A DNA stretch of 64,000 nt from Pycnopodia helianthoides (lineage: Eukaryota > Echinodermata > Asteroidea > Forcipulatida > Asteriidae). The stretch covers positions 682,001-746,000 of the forward strand of contig CM063261.1 of NCBI GenBank assembly GCA_032158295.1. The letters are read 5' to 3'. This document shows, one piece after another, positions 13,250-26,592 of the stretch (positions are counted from its first letter, which is position 1; every line of letters starts with the position of its first letter). Position numbers and translations under genes: made by a program. The notes under the pieces are model-generated. The model was not told the origin of the DNA, did not search any database, and saw only the letters and a program-made list of their open reading frames with translations.

Positions 13250-15109
13250 AAGTCGGAGATTAAAAGTTCAGTGAATGAATAAGTAAATAGTACTCAACAC
13301 CAAAAATAAAACCAAAATGGCTGCTTTCGGAGACTTCCAACTCGGCCAAAATACAGCCTCTATTTTAATTGCTGTGTTTATTTTCACTCTTTTTGCTCTG
13401 TACAGAAAAAACAGGAGGCCGGATGGCTTCCCGCCAGGACCGAGTTCTCTGCCAATCTTTGGTAATTTTCTGGGTAAATACGTAATTTGTTTAACTTGTT
13501 TTTTATATTTATTTACTATTATTTTAGCATAATAGTATATTAATTTGCTTCGAGTTTTATAAGCTAGTCCGTGTGGCATGTTTGTGAACGGCAATGAATT
13601 TGTTGTTGCTGTAGATTTCCATTGTATTAGTGTTTCTTTGTCAGAAGCTCTTTGATCAAACTTAAAGGGAAAAAGTTTGAAGAATTAAGCCTTAAAACGT
13701 AGGAAAACATTGCGAGATCAAAGATCTATTTCACCAAGTTGTCATTATTGAGATTTTGAACACGCCAAAGGTTTGGACGGTTGTCTTTTCAGATTATTTT
13801 GTTCAGTTGTGGTCATCATCCACAATCGCAATGAGGATTTCAATTATCATTTTATAAAAGGGGACCAGGCAATTATTTCCTTCCAGGCCCAGGCCGTGCT
13901 AATATGGCTGACAACATTTTATTTATGTAATTTGCCGAGAAAAAAAGATCAAAGTCGTGTTCCTTCCAAAACAGGGTTCTGCTTCAACAAATCCCTCCAT
14001 CCCCATCAACTCTTTAGCGAACTTCACAAGAAATACGGCGACATTTACTCGCTGAAGTTTTCAGGACAGAACACGATTGTACTCAACAGCGCTGAGGTAG
14101 TCAAAGAAGCCTATGTGAAACACGCGGTTGAGTTTTCCGGCCGAGGCAGAGCGCACGCTGGTATGTGATATCACAGTATTAAATAGTTCTTAATAGCTTT
14201 ATCACACCCGAAGTATTCATTCTTTTTACGAGAGGTATAATAGGAGCTTATTGTTTGAATTATGAGACCCAAGCATTATCAAGCGCCTTGGTTTAAGTGG
14301 CGCCATCGGCAGCCAGCCCTGCCAGAAACACTGGGGAAAACCTAACCCCTCTCAATCAACGACAAGTGTAATATATACCAGGTAGAGCGGGTCCTTTACA
14401 CCATTAAACAATAACATTCCATTAGGTGGTCGCGTTTTCTTGAAAATACCACACCGTGAAAATGAAGCTGTGCATTTTCAAATCATTAAAAACAAAAAAA
14501 GATCTAGGCCTATAAATAACTTAAATGGTCTCAAGGCGTATACGCTTGGGACAATTCCTCGTGAAGAGCATGCTATTTAAAATAATTTCAAGTGAGTAAT
14601 TTTTCCGTTCAAAGTAAGTTCTTAGATTGAAATTCAGACATTTATTTTAAGTTTGTTATATTCCGTAAAATCAGTTGGATTGCTTACCGAAGGATTCAGA
14701 GATATCATATTCTCAGATGGACCTCAATGGAAATACCAACGCAAAGTTGCTCACAGCGTCTTCAGGTAATCTTCAATCAATCTATAAAAAAAGTAGCATA
14801 TATTTAAATAAAAAATGTGATACTTCTTCTTTTAAGTTTGTAATTTGAACGCATATTTATCACGCTATTAGGCACACACACACACAATGAGGTATTTCGG
14901 TTTATGTTGTTATACCTTGACAACTCAAAAGACGTTTTTTGAACAATAGGGGCTATGAGCCAATGAGTATGACGTCACATCGTTTCAAATTGTAGTAAAT
15001 GATGCCTAGATAGAAACACAAATCAACCAAGCACGTATAACTATTGTACAACTAGACACATTGCCAACCCTGCGGTGGTCGATCTCTCAGCACGCCCCCC
15101 CCCACTCAA

Positions 15110-15165
15110 AAAATAAATTAATTAATTAATTAATTAATTAATTAATAAAAAATAAAAAAATAACG
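15110..15165. repeat. (AATT)n microsatellite in P450 A intron 3
   Basis: About eight AATT units follow a poly-C and A-rich lead. Simple sequence only. Confidence 0.9.
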
Positions 15166-17581
15166 CGCTGCTCGCTCGAGATGAGCTGGAACTTAAAAAA
15201 AAAAGACACGACTTCGGAAACTTTATTTAAAAGAATGAACTACAAAAATCATTATTTCTGTTTTCCTTAATTTCAGAAAATTCACACAACGGAAGCAGAT
15301 GGAAAGGCTCGTCCATGACGTCACTCCTAAAATCGCCAGCGTACTTGATGCATTCGGAGATAAACCCTTCGCTCCAAAATGGACAGTGTGCAAGATCGTG
15401 TATAACATTCTAGCCGCCTTTACCCTTGGGAAACAGTAAGTACACTGATTATTGGCTGTTGAAAATAAGCACTAGTTCATTACGTGTGTAAGAGATTGGG
15501 TGCCACGCAAAAGTTGAACAGCCCAAGGAATGGCCCTTGGACTTGAGCAGAACATTTCTTTTACAAAAGAAAAGAAAAATTTCAAATTCTGATGACATTT
15601 ACCATTTCGCTAATGGTATTTATTAATGGGAATAAAAGTGTGGGGAGCCGGTCCAAAGGCGAGGTCCATTAACGGTCCCCTAAATAACTATATTTATTGC
15701 TAACGCGTGCAGGGGACAAGTCAAAGATGGTGATAGCACGATATAAAGGCATTGAAGGTGTCTGACTAAAGCTTAACAAAAGACATTTTTGTATTAAACA
15801 GGTACGAGTTAAACGATCCCCAGGTCATGAAGTACATTGATCTGCGAAATACAGTTATGTACGAAGTCGGCAGGGGCCGACCGTTTGACTACTTTCCGAT
15901 CTTGAAACACATCCCCATACCTTCAGTACTCAGGTTCAAGAGACTGGTGAAATCTTTTCATCGTTTCTTCTACGATGAGTTTGACAAACACCGCGAAAGA
16001 TTTGATCCTGGTAAGTCAACTCGGGCCATTTGATAATAATAGTAAACACCAAGTTAACTCAATTAACAACACAACATGCCACATGCCTTATAATACCCAA
16101 ATCATTATTAAGAACAATATCATTTTTCAAGAAGCTGTATTTGCTCTCTTCTGTCTGCAGAAAACATCGGTGACTTTTTTGACTTGCTGATAATAAAACA
16201 AAGCGAAGAGATTAAAGCTGGTGTGGACCAGGCAGGAAAGCTCACGGATACACACATCGTGCAAATCGTGATGGATCTGTTGATTGGTAGGTCTTAACGG
16301 ATAACGGGAGATTTTGAGACGACAGCTCCTTTTTCATAGACAACTTCGCAAGCGCATACGTCAGACGATGGCTCTGCTTACCGCTGAACTCTTCGCTTAC
16401 GGCCTTTAGAATTACACACTTTAAAGGCGCCGTATTTAAGTGCAGAATTATGTGGTATGCAGCGCCGTGAAATTGGGCCCTCCTTGCTCTAGTTAGCTAC
16501 CAAATTGTGTCACTCATAGACCATGCAGCATGCACACACTTCACAGCTAGCCACGTACCGAGTAGTTTGCGAAGTGGTCCATTGTTCTCAGCGACTAGAA
16601 AAATAGACCCCTTGCAGCATTGGCCGCCATCTTTGATATCAAACAATGGAAACTTGCACGGCTGTATGCGCTGCGTACGACTCTCAGCCAATGATAGCAA
16701 GGTCTACTCGATATGCCGCGATACGCTAATAACCGATACAACTATGGCTGGCTGTATTAGCACGAACATTTTCTGACGTCACACTTTGAGACTTGTGAAT
16801 GACTCCATATACCGGCCTTTAGAATCTGACGGTTTCCTGCCAGATGTACCGTTGACTTTGATTTTGATTTATTTGATATTATATAATTTTGATATACTAG
16901 GCCTCTATATAATTTGTAGTGTAGATGGCCTTAGCTTTCGATCAAAACCGGACCTTCGTCAGAGGCATAAACAAGCACAAACGAAAACATATCCATTTAT
17001 AGCAAAAAAGAGAGGCAAAGAACAATGGGATGGTATCCAGAAAAATGAGGGAAATTTTTAGCCAATATACTTTGGGGATATATGTGGCTAGAGTGCGCCA
17101 AAGCGCTTTTTTTCTCTCCAATGTTGCCCTGGTTCGAGTTTTGCGTTTTTGAGGGTTTTTCCCTGGGCCCTCCGGTTTTCCTCCCTCCGGCTGGCCGGCC
17201 GGCTGTGCTCCGTGGTCATATTATTGTTACACTTATAATAGACAGTGGTTGGCCGTCAAAGGCACGTTTTCAACTGACTGTGTTTATCTTCCAAAATATA
17301 ATTAATTAAAAAATTATTTTACGTCTTAAAACAGCTGGGACAGATACAGCTATTCACACCCTACACTGGGCCATAGCTGCCATGACTGAACACCCGGAAA
17401 TCAGAATAAGGTTGCCATGGAGATAGACGAGGTCGTAGGTCGTGCTAGACTGCCCTCCATTGACGACAGAGGCACCTTGCCGTACACTGAGGCTACCATT
17501 TTGGAGGTGTTCCGATTTGGTAGCGTGGTGCCAATTGGAATACCTCATTCTGTATTGGCGGACACTTCCGTGTGTGAGTAG

Positions 17582-17770
17582 CTACTAATAGACCTTTTGC
17601 ATATGACGTCATTTGAGTAGGGCGCCCTCGGCTTGAGGTCAAAAGAAGGTTACTCATTGGCCGATTCTGTGCGCCGCGCGTACTTAGATGTGCGTTGTCC
17701 ATTGTTATGTCATCTTTTTACCTCTAATATGGCGGCGTGATGACGTCAATGCATAAAGATATATAGATCT
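17582..17770. mobile_element. Short MITE-like element in P450 A intron 7
   Basis: Inverted ends ATAGACCTTTTGCATATGACGTCA and a related reverse complement ending near 17768 (TGACGTCAATGCATAAAGATATAT) bracket about 185 bases. The palindromic TGACGTCA cores are part of the repeat ends, not clear CREB sites. The target duplication is uncertain. Confidence 0.5.
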
Positions 17771-20272
17771 ATCAATATAATGTGAGGAGAGTACCTAGAC
17801 CCAACAACAAGATGAGCACTTAATCAAGGCCTTCGGATATCTGACCATTTTTCGTTCAAGCCTAACAACATATTATCCAGCCATTGTCCATATATAAAAG
17901 AACAAACTTGTAATTGCATTGACAAAAAAACTTATGATAATACCTCGAAAGTGACTGACACTATTTACCTGTACATAGGCCTGAAGATACAGCAGGAAAA
18001 TATGACAACGAAGACCTTTTTAGTTTTGGATGTAGGGGGGGAATAGGTGGGTAACCCACGTATGGCAGAGGTTTAAAACCAAGCTCCAGAACAGAGGCAG
18101 GATTCGAACCTTGTCTCTGAGATAAAAGGTGGGCAAAAGACTCAAGAAGCCAATCTGATCAACCATCAAAACAACTGATATTTTTAAATACAAAGTGTGA
18201 AGATTAAATAGCCCTATACATTTCAGATTATTTTAATGTAATAATGATAATAATGCATTTTCAGGTGGATACAAGATTCCTAAAGGCACATCGGTGATGA
18301 TCAATCACCTTGCCTTGCATTATAATCCGAAAGACTGGGCAGAACCGAACAAGTTCAAACCAGGTAAGCATCAACATTAACCAGGCATCATATACCTGTC
18401 TACGTCAAAGTCTTATAGGTTTCTTTTATCAACCTCTGATTGGTGGAATACGGTACAGAAGACATCCTCAATCCATGCAAGCACATCCTACATTGTATGT
18501 TTGAAACATCATAGTTACAAAGACATGAAATGTTCTTACAAAACAAAGGTGCACGGCTGAAAATTCAAAAGGCAATACAAGAACGAAGCATTCCTCTCAA
18601 TAAAAAACGTACACACAATAGACCGATCCATTAAGCTCCGCCCCTTACGTGTTGACCAATCACAACCTTGGCTATACGCCACCGAAAGTCCGACAAAGTC
18701 CGACACGCTAAAATCCATAGAGCTATATATATTGACTAGAGCGCTAACACCCCGTTATACACGCACTAAGGTTTTGACGCCGTGTGGGCGCATCCATGTT
18801 TATGTACAAACCAATACAAAAGCTTGAAATTTTGTACGGCAATTGTACGGCTATTTGCATGATAAAGCGTTTGTTCTTTTCTATGCGTCATCAAACCAAA
18901 TATGCAGCAAATGAGAACGCACAATCTGCTAATGAGCGTACAAACTGCGAGCGTCATGTGCGTCATGTTTAACATGTGCGTTTGCGCGTATACGTTTTTT
19001 TTTTTTTGAGTTCGTCATTCTTGCCGGCATATTGTGTATCCTTGAAGCAGATTAACTACACAACAGTGCTGGGTAAAATAATAGACCTATAACCCAATGA
19101 CCGGGTAAGAAAATAACACAACACCTGGGTAAAATGAAGGTTTGGTAAAGTTTACCCAATTTTAGAGTAAAAAGGGAACACGGTCGTCATGGGTAAACTC
19201 CTTATACCCAACTGTGCTTTGCTAAATATTATGCACAGGTTTGTATACAAAAATACACAATAAATGGGTAGTTTTTTTAAAGAGTGTTATAGAGGATATG
19301 CTTTCAACTATACGTTTTTGGCTTTCTATAGATTTTCACCGATTCTATAATATTACAGAACTTCTTTTGTGGAGGCATTGTTGTTGCGGATCAGTTCACT
19401 TGGATCAACTATAGAGAGCGTTTGATTTCGATGAATGTTCTTTCTTCCAATAAACCAAAACATTTCTGCATAAAAGGCCTGTTATGCTTAAATATTTGCA
19501 CCAGTTTAAAATAAACAAAAAACAAAAAATAACAACAACAATCTTTTGGGAACCAACCTTGAACCGTCTCTTTCAGCTTTATGTATTTTGTGTTAAAGGT
19601 AGGGTAATACTTTGGGTAAGGACACCCAAAAGAAGTTGTGTAACTTTTATCCGAACCCCCTTTGCTATAAAGATGGTATTAGTAGTGAAACTATTTTGTC
19701 TGAAGTGCCCCCGTTAATGAGAAATCAACAAAAGTATGTCAAAAATGTGAATCTCCAAAGATCGTCTGCAGCGACTTTTTGAAACTTCCGTGGTGTCTGT
19801 TTACATTCTGCCCATAATACAGCCACAGATGCGATTGTTACCCAGTCACCTCGATACACGTTGATGGATTCGACGTTTTTTTTAATACAAATACAAGTTG
19901 AATTTGTTGCTGTTTTCTCAACAAATAGACACTATATTCAACAAAATTTTCAAAGGTGACTATAATGTCTCTTTGGTGATAAGTGGTAAAAACCAAACTG
20001 TGACCCTACCTTTAAGGTAATAAATTTCCTGGATGTACAATGGTACAAGAATACAATGTAGTCAACGGATCCAGTAAACATCGGTAACATGGTCCCCAGT
20101 CATGTAGCTGTGATTAGTCAGTCGATCAGCGGCTATGTATACATTCAGTCCTGAAAAAGGGTGTGTTTAAAAAAGAGTTAAAAATTGAGGACCTCATCTT
20201 CAAATTGTGCCTTGCATGCAATACAAGTGATTACTAAAGAGTAGTAGGGCTTTCTTTCTCCGAGTTACGGTG

Positions 20273-20757
20273 ATGGTCCTGGCTGTGATTGGGCTGACCA
20301 GTGCCGGATGTCCACCGCTGTGGACTCGCTATCGTAACAACTGCTACCGTTTCATGGGCCAACAATTCTCGTGGACCGACGCAGAAAACAACTGCCGGAA
20401 GTTCTTTACCATCGGCGGACAGGGCCATCTTGCGTCCGTGCACAGCTCTGACGAAGATGAGTTCCTGATCCAGTATGTGGAATCTTCGTTGCTCTCTCCA
20501 GAAAACAAACAGGTGTGGATTGGGTTGTCCGACCAATCCACTGAAGGCACTTTTAGCTGGAGTGACGGCACGGCGTTTGACTATGAGGGATGGGTAGACC
20601 ATGCAGAAAGCAGCAGACCATACATACAACCGGATAATTTAGGCAACGAAGATTGCGTTCAATTTGGTTTGTTGACACCAAGGGTTGGAATGACAACCAA
20701 TGCTACGATGTTCGTTCACACGTCTGCAAAATGCCCACTGCAGACGGCTGCTTCTGA
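20273..20757 (+). pseudogene. C-type lectin-like reading frame with a frameshift, inside P450 A intron 8
   Basis: Secreted-type C-type lectin domain: short hydrophobic leader (MVLAVIGLTSAG), then CPPLWTRYRNNCYRF, a WTDAENNCRKF helix, WIGL, WSDGT, and EDCVQFG. Near 20666-20672 the frame breaks: the next frame continues with the diagnostic KGWNDNQCYDV and VCKMPTADGCF, ending in TGA at 20755-20757. One missing base (or two extra) explains this. In the uninterrupted frame the WND calcium-ligand region and last cysteines are lost and the stop is at 20767. No introns interrupt the domain, which fits a processed copy or a single-exon lectin. The leader is short, so an upstream exon may be missing. 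It lies on the same strand as the host P450 gene. C-type lectins usually bind sugars in innate defence. Confidence 0.8.
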
Positions 20758-20929
20758 ATATAGGTGAACAACACCGATGAAAGCATATCATCAAGAGAAA
20801 ACAAGCTCACACTTATTAATTGGCTAGGCCTACATGAATAAACTAAGAATTGTAAGAAATGCATTTCAGCTCTGACCACGGATGGTCATTCAATCACCAC
20901 CACTCAAAGTCGATGAGGCGAAGAAGAGT

Positions 20930-21045
20930 CAATCTCATCAACAGTTACACACAGCAGTTACTCGCCAAAGTCACTCACATCAGTTACTCACCAGAGTCAC
21001 CCACAACAGTTACTTGCAGTCACTCAGCACAGTTACTCGCCAAAC
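20930..21045. repeat. Short degenerate repeat (CAGTTACTCGCC-like)
   Basis: CAGTTACTCGCC / CAGTTACTCACC / CAGTTACTTGCAG motifs recur alternating with GTCACTCA-type spacers just past the lectin frame. No function is apparent. Confidence 0.6.
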
Positions 21046-23285
21046 ACTATCCATACTGCTTCTCGAGTGTCATCATCAAAATCCGAAACCACACACAAGA
21101 GATTTGAAAATTAACTGTACAATCATTAATTGGCAATGAAACTGTACAGGCCTAACACAGTGCTACTGCATTAACTCACTGTCTCTACCGATTGAACTTT
21201 AAGTGAGACTCCAGGATTGACAAAAATGTAAAGTTTATTCAGTTCTACCAACTCGCTCATCGTGATTCGTCTACATATCTACTGTTCTTGTATGTCAACC
21301 AGAAAAAAGCAACATTAAAAACTCAATGAAACACTCGATAATTTGATAATTTCCCACGTGACGGCATCTATCAATTAAGAAACAATGAGTTACACCGTAC
21401 TTTTTTAATTTATGTAAATCCTGGTTACTTAAAACGTTTTATGCCAACCTATTTTATTAATCAATACAACTATTTGTCTGAATAATTTTTCTCTCTAAAA
21501 ACCACTCCTTCCGTCCTCCGAAAACTCAATGAAACACTCGAGAGTTTGATGGTTTGCCCACGTGACCGCATCTATCAAAGAAACAGTGAATTAAGCCGTG
21601 CTTGTTGTCGTGGTTACTAACATTCCTGGTTATTTAAAATGTTCTTTGTCATAACTAACACTGAAAAAATACCGCTTTATATCTGTTGCCTGTTGGTGTG
21701 AAGCATTTTGCATTTTTTGCCTCATTTCCTGAAAATGTTGAGTACTTCTGGAGTTTTTCAGAGTGCCTGATATTCATACTGGATGGATGAATTGTATTTC
21801 ATGGGAGATCTTCTTACACACAATGAACAATTATAAGACATAGGTTTGCATTATAAAGATTTATACTATTAGTTCTGAAAACGTCTGGTAATAACCAGAG
21901 CACCATGTCAACTTAGAGGCTAATTGTCGACTATCCAGATACGGAAAATGCTAAATTTTTAATCAATATTGCTTTTTTAGTTTAGTTGAGCTAAAGGAAT
22001 GCACTCACCTTGTTTTCGAAGAGATAGATTACTTCAAACTAATTGTTAACTTTGACTGAGCACACCATACCAACAACCTGTGCTTTGTTTAGTCATCCGA
22101 TTCGGTTATATTAGGCCAATAATTAGAGATATTACGCAGTGACAAACAAATCCTGTTTTGAGTGGGGTTTAGTTCGTGGCAGCATTGAGAAATCGAACTT
22201 TAATAACAATGTTGGATTTTGTATATGGTCTTTGCATTAACTTCCTCTTCGTTGAAACTATTTCAGAGGGAAATATTTCTCGTGCGGCTTTGTATTGGTG
22301 TAAATTTGATAGCCAGTGAGATTTTAGATTGAAACTAATCGCTGCATTTATTTTATTAATCCTTTACTTTGTGTTGAAATATCATGAAATGACTAATGAT
22401 ATTTACAATTAAACTGCTGATGTGCTTTCCAAGGCATTTTGATAATTTGTATTTTATTTTTTATTTATTTTGTAAACAGTTTATTTTATTTTTATTTGTC
22501 GATGAAGGTGTCTTCCCCTTTTTTACGTGTGTGTTCTCACTTCGCTTTCGTGTAAAAAACCAATGGGGACGTCGCTAAAAACCGAGTTCAGACAATGGAC
22601 AATTTTTTCCCCTTTTTTAGCCTAAATTGTTTATACAAAATCGACTGTAACTCGACAATAAAAAAAAAAGGTTTTTCAAAAATTCAAACAGATTTGTAAT
22701 GCTGAGGATATGCTCTTTCATTTTAGGAACATTTTAAAACAGTTTGGGCAAGATTTATTTTCCACCTGAAGTGCCTACACTAAAATAATCACATCAAATT
22801 AAACTGCTTATTTGGTTGATGTTCGGTGTACGTGTGCATACATATATCGTTTTGGGCTTACCATTAACCAGCATTTCCCCCTTATTTACATATACCGTTT
22901 ATCATGTCCAGTGGGTTTTATTTTTTACAATTTCAGAGCATTTCCTGAATGACAACGGGGAGCTTCTTACCAAACTTCCGGCGAGTTTCCTCCCGTTCAG
23001 CTGTGGACGTCGTGCATGCCTCGGTGAAGACTTCGCAAAGAAGGAAATCTTCCTTCTGTTCACATGGCTGTTTAGCCGGTACACCTTCTGCAAGGTACCA
23101 GGGAAGGAGATGACGTCATTGCTTACAGCGACTTCCAATTCGGCGTTCAACCATCAGCCGAGTGATGAGTTAGAGGCATGCGTTAAGCGACGTTTTTAAC
23201 CTTTGAAGGCGCGTCAGCCCCCAGTCTTTATTCCAATGCTGGAAGGTTCCATTTTTCATTGCCACACTATCCCAAAGATATTTAA

Positions 23286-23330
23286 AGGAACATTACAGAA
23301 TTGGTTTTTGCTAACAAAACAGTTGCTGCT
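23286..23330. mobile_element. Truncated copy of the TTAA MITE
   Basis: TTAA (23282-23285) followed by the AGGAACATTACAGAATTGG terminus and about 25 more matching bases, then homology stops. It lies about 85 bases past the P450 A stop codon, in its likely 3'UTR. Confidence 0.7.
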
Positions 23331-24656
23331 CACCAGGATTTTTTCTATGGGTGGGGGAAATCCATTGCCAAAGCACTTTTGAAATTGAGGAGTGGGGGTC
23401 AAAAAAATGAGTTTATAAACCTTAGAATGAGAAAAAATGACACATAATCAAGTCAAACATTTGTACACTTGATGACTTGAAACAAGCAATTGTACTTTTA
23501 ACTTGTTTTCATTTAAATAATGTTTGCAGTAAGTTACTGTCAGCGTGGTCAGAAAACACCCCAGGAAAAAGAACGGATTTAGAAATTGTATTTTTTATAC
23601 CTCATAATAATTAAGGCAGGATACACTTTTTGTTATTTTCAAAAACCAGTATCCTCACTGGTTGTACTTGTATCCCAACATATTCATAAAATAATAAACC
23701 TGTGAAAATTTGGGCTCAATTGGTCATCAAATTTGCAAGAAAATAATGAAAGAAAAAACAGCCTTGTTGCATAGAATTGTGTGCTTTCAAATGCCTGAAA
23801 AAGTCTGTCCACTTAAGTTCAGCCGTCCTTTTTATTTACCTACTTTTTCTGACATTAATTTGGATTGTTTAAATATATTTACCTCCAAAATTGAGCAACC
23901 ACGGGTACTTGGCTGCCCAGGACCTGTCAAACCCAGTCTTCCGGTGATGATGTTGAGAAGCACACATTTTTATTTTTGACAGTTTATTTCTAGTTCGTGA
24001 CAATTAACGCACACTGCAGTCGTGACAAGGTCACACGTGTGGACGTGAATTTTCGGCCTCGATCTACAACTTACTATTATTATTATTACTATTTATTTTG
24101 TTTTTTTAAATAATTAAACAAAGAAAATCTGCATAAATATATTTAAGTGCAAATTATATTAAATTTCATCTACTTTTTTATTAAAGTCTAAAAGAAAATC
24201 AATTGGCGGAAAATTAATCACATACTTGTGAAAGATCTACCGCAGCGAAGCGAAACACGTGACAATGCATTCTGTGTACAACTTCGTCCCCAGGGTGTGT
24301 CGAGCAGTACGAGGTGTAAACATGGTTGGAAATAAAGTAAACCATGGGACGAGGTTGTTCTGTGTAGGCACCATAAAGTTATATAGAAGAACTCATTTTG
24401 AAGTTCAGGCTCCGCCACGGGCAGTTCGAAGCTCAGGCTCTGCCCTGGGCAGTTTGAAGCTCAGGTTCCATCCCGGGCAAATTGAAGCTCAGTTTGAAGC
24501 TCAGGCTCCATCCCAAGCAGTTTGAAGCTCGACACATTAGCCATCCCGGACCTAATATTGCCTTGCAATTTACTCTGTCTCATGGGTGGCAAGTCTTGCA
24601 AAAAAAAATTTCTTTAAAAAGTTTAAGACTAAATTCCAAAAGTCGCCTACTGACTT
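23331..24656. other. Gene-less stretch with short 28-bp tandem repeat
   Basis: No gene recognised between P450 A and the inverted duplication. At about 24398-24530 a unit of about 28 bases beginning TTTGAAGCTCAGG and ending GGGCAG repeats about five times. A diverged segment around 23690-23760 resembles the middle of the TTAA MITE family. Confidence 0.55.
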
Positions 24657-26592
24657 ATGATTTTGTAGTCCCTAGTAACAGCAACAACATTGACGAAACC
24701 GAGACTTGGAGATGGGAATACTGAAATATAAATGATTTTTTTTATTGGAGATTGCCTAGAACTGGTTGTCTATAGATTGTCTCAGGAAACATGGACTTTA
24801 CAGTCCATCTTTTTGAATCAATGTAATTCAAAAACAAGGCTGGCCCTGTCCAGTATGATGGGAAACCGTATAACTTACTGGTGTTGCACACAGGGAATGT
24901 GACTGATGATTATAGCTTTCCAATAAGGTACAAACAATTCACTTTTTTTATACTCAAGTAAATTTGTAAAATTTATTTTTTACTACAAGCCCTCTATCTT
25001 TATAAAATTGTTTCATAATAAAGAATAAACATTTGAAATTCATTTTTTTACATTTCTTTCTGCTTTATAAAGATTTTGAATAGTTTACAATTCATTTTCA
25101 GTAGTATTAGTTATTTAACCCTGTATTAATAAGAATGAATTAACATAAATGTCAATCTTAAGAATGATGTATAATTCTTATGTTTAAAATAATGCCCATT
25201 TCTACAGGCCACACAAAACCCTACTTAATAAACTAGTGCAAAACAATTATCTTTTACAATGATCATAATTTTAAATAAACAGCAATCATTTTTCTATTAT
25301 CTAGTATTTATTCAGAATTCTCCCTTAAAATGGGCTCCTCATGATCATAGCAGGCCTGTGGCTGTACATGAAATTAAGACCTCTCACCCAATACTACACG
25401 CATTGTAATGTGATGACCCGAGTGCGCCCAAGTGCAGTGACTGGGTTCGAGTTTATAAATCCCATGTACAGCCGTAGGCTGCTGTGATCAAGCTGACAGT
25501 ACCTGGTAAGTCTACTGCCACCTAGCATTGCTTAAAGTCACACCTTGTCATACAAAGTAATATAGTTAAAAGGAATGTGAGAAGACACAAGTGGACCAGT
25601 GAAAAAGCTGCGATACAAGTAAAACAACAAGCAGGCTGGTCTTGCTGGAGAGTCACTGAAGAAGTTTAGGGCAAACCTTGTAAATGAACGATATATTTTT
25701 GAAACAAATTCTGATCAGTGTCTTTATTTCTCGTCAGAGGGTCAGTGACTCCTGTAATTGACTCCTCTAGCTGCAGCTACGGCTATCACTGTAAATGCCC
25801 TGTCTTTATAAATCATTATTGAAGCTGAGGCTAACCATAAAAGACAAAGCTGAAATTCAGACACACCCTACTACTGTAAACCCTCCTATAGATAGTTCCC
25901 ACTTCACATCACACAGTGTTAAGTCGGCCATCTTTCCCATCAATGATTGGAACACAAAACGATGTATTTTCTGTAAACACCCTTTTTATCCAAGTCTATG
26001 CATGATTAGTCAGTGAATCATTTGGTTATATAGAAAGATTTGACCCCTTGACACGGCCGATAAAAGCGTAAACCAAAGTTGTCCATACAGATGGCTTTTA
26101 TAGTTAACCAACTATATAGAACCATTCGTCTGCATGGGTTGTTGTGTATGGTGGCACAACTGTGCACAGAACTATCTGCGCACTGTTCAGTTATGCATTC
26201 ACCACATGATGTCATGGCATAGTCAATCTACCATTCTACAGATGATGACATTGAATGGTCAGACAGTAGAAGGGTTGACTCTTCATTCATAACATGACAT
26301 CATATTACTGAGCCTTGCTTAGTTCCAAACCGTGCATAGTGGATGACGTGGATTGGTGATTTCATTTATTAAATTACTCTGAACAAACATTTTGAACTTT
26401 GTCTGTGTGTAAAAGAACTGTTAATATAGGAAGTGTAGTACAAAAAAACTATAATGACTTCATGATAACAACAATTATACAATTTAAATGAAAAAAAAAA
26501 TCTCATCAATCAAACTTGACAATCTTGATACCAAACAGAGCTGTTTAAGAATAATTTCTTGGCAAACAAAAATCACACCAAGCAAAAACAGG

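Larger units (their letters stand above)
13317..23199 (+). pseudogene. Cytochrome P450 gene A (CYP2 clan, CYP17-like), frameshifted in exon 7
   Basis: Microsomal haem-thiolate monooxygenase; the closest family by eye is CYP17 (steroid 17-hydroxylase/lyase), but the substrate cannot be read. Exons: 13317-13473, 13975-14160, 14675-14765, 15277-15435, 15802-16010, 16161-16286, 17335-17573, 18265-18363, 22937-23199. They would give about 509 residues. Visible: N-terminal membrane anchor (residues 14-28), FPPGP hinge, I-helix AGTDT, K-helix EVFR, PEHF, and haem loop FSCGRRACLG. Exon 7 is 239 bases against 240 in genes B and C. After ACCCGGAAATC one base is missing near 17401, so the frame stops at TAG a few codons later while the rest of the exon stays conserved in the next frame. 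All splice sites are good and the rest of the gene is clean. It is therefore either a young pseudogene or an assembly error. Intron 8 (4.6 kb) is far longer than the roughly 310 bases in B and C. Confidence 0.9.

Noticed and set aside
17582..17770. TGACGTCA palindromes as CREB sites
   Set aside because: They recur as part of MITE ends across the window, so regulatory meaning is unsupported.
20270..20272. GTG as start of the lectin
   Set aside because: Eukaryotic gene; the ATG at 20273 directly follows. The leader is short, so an upstream exon is the better alternative.
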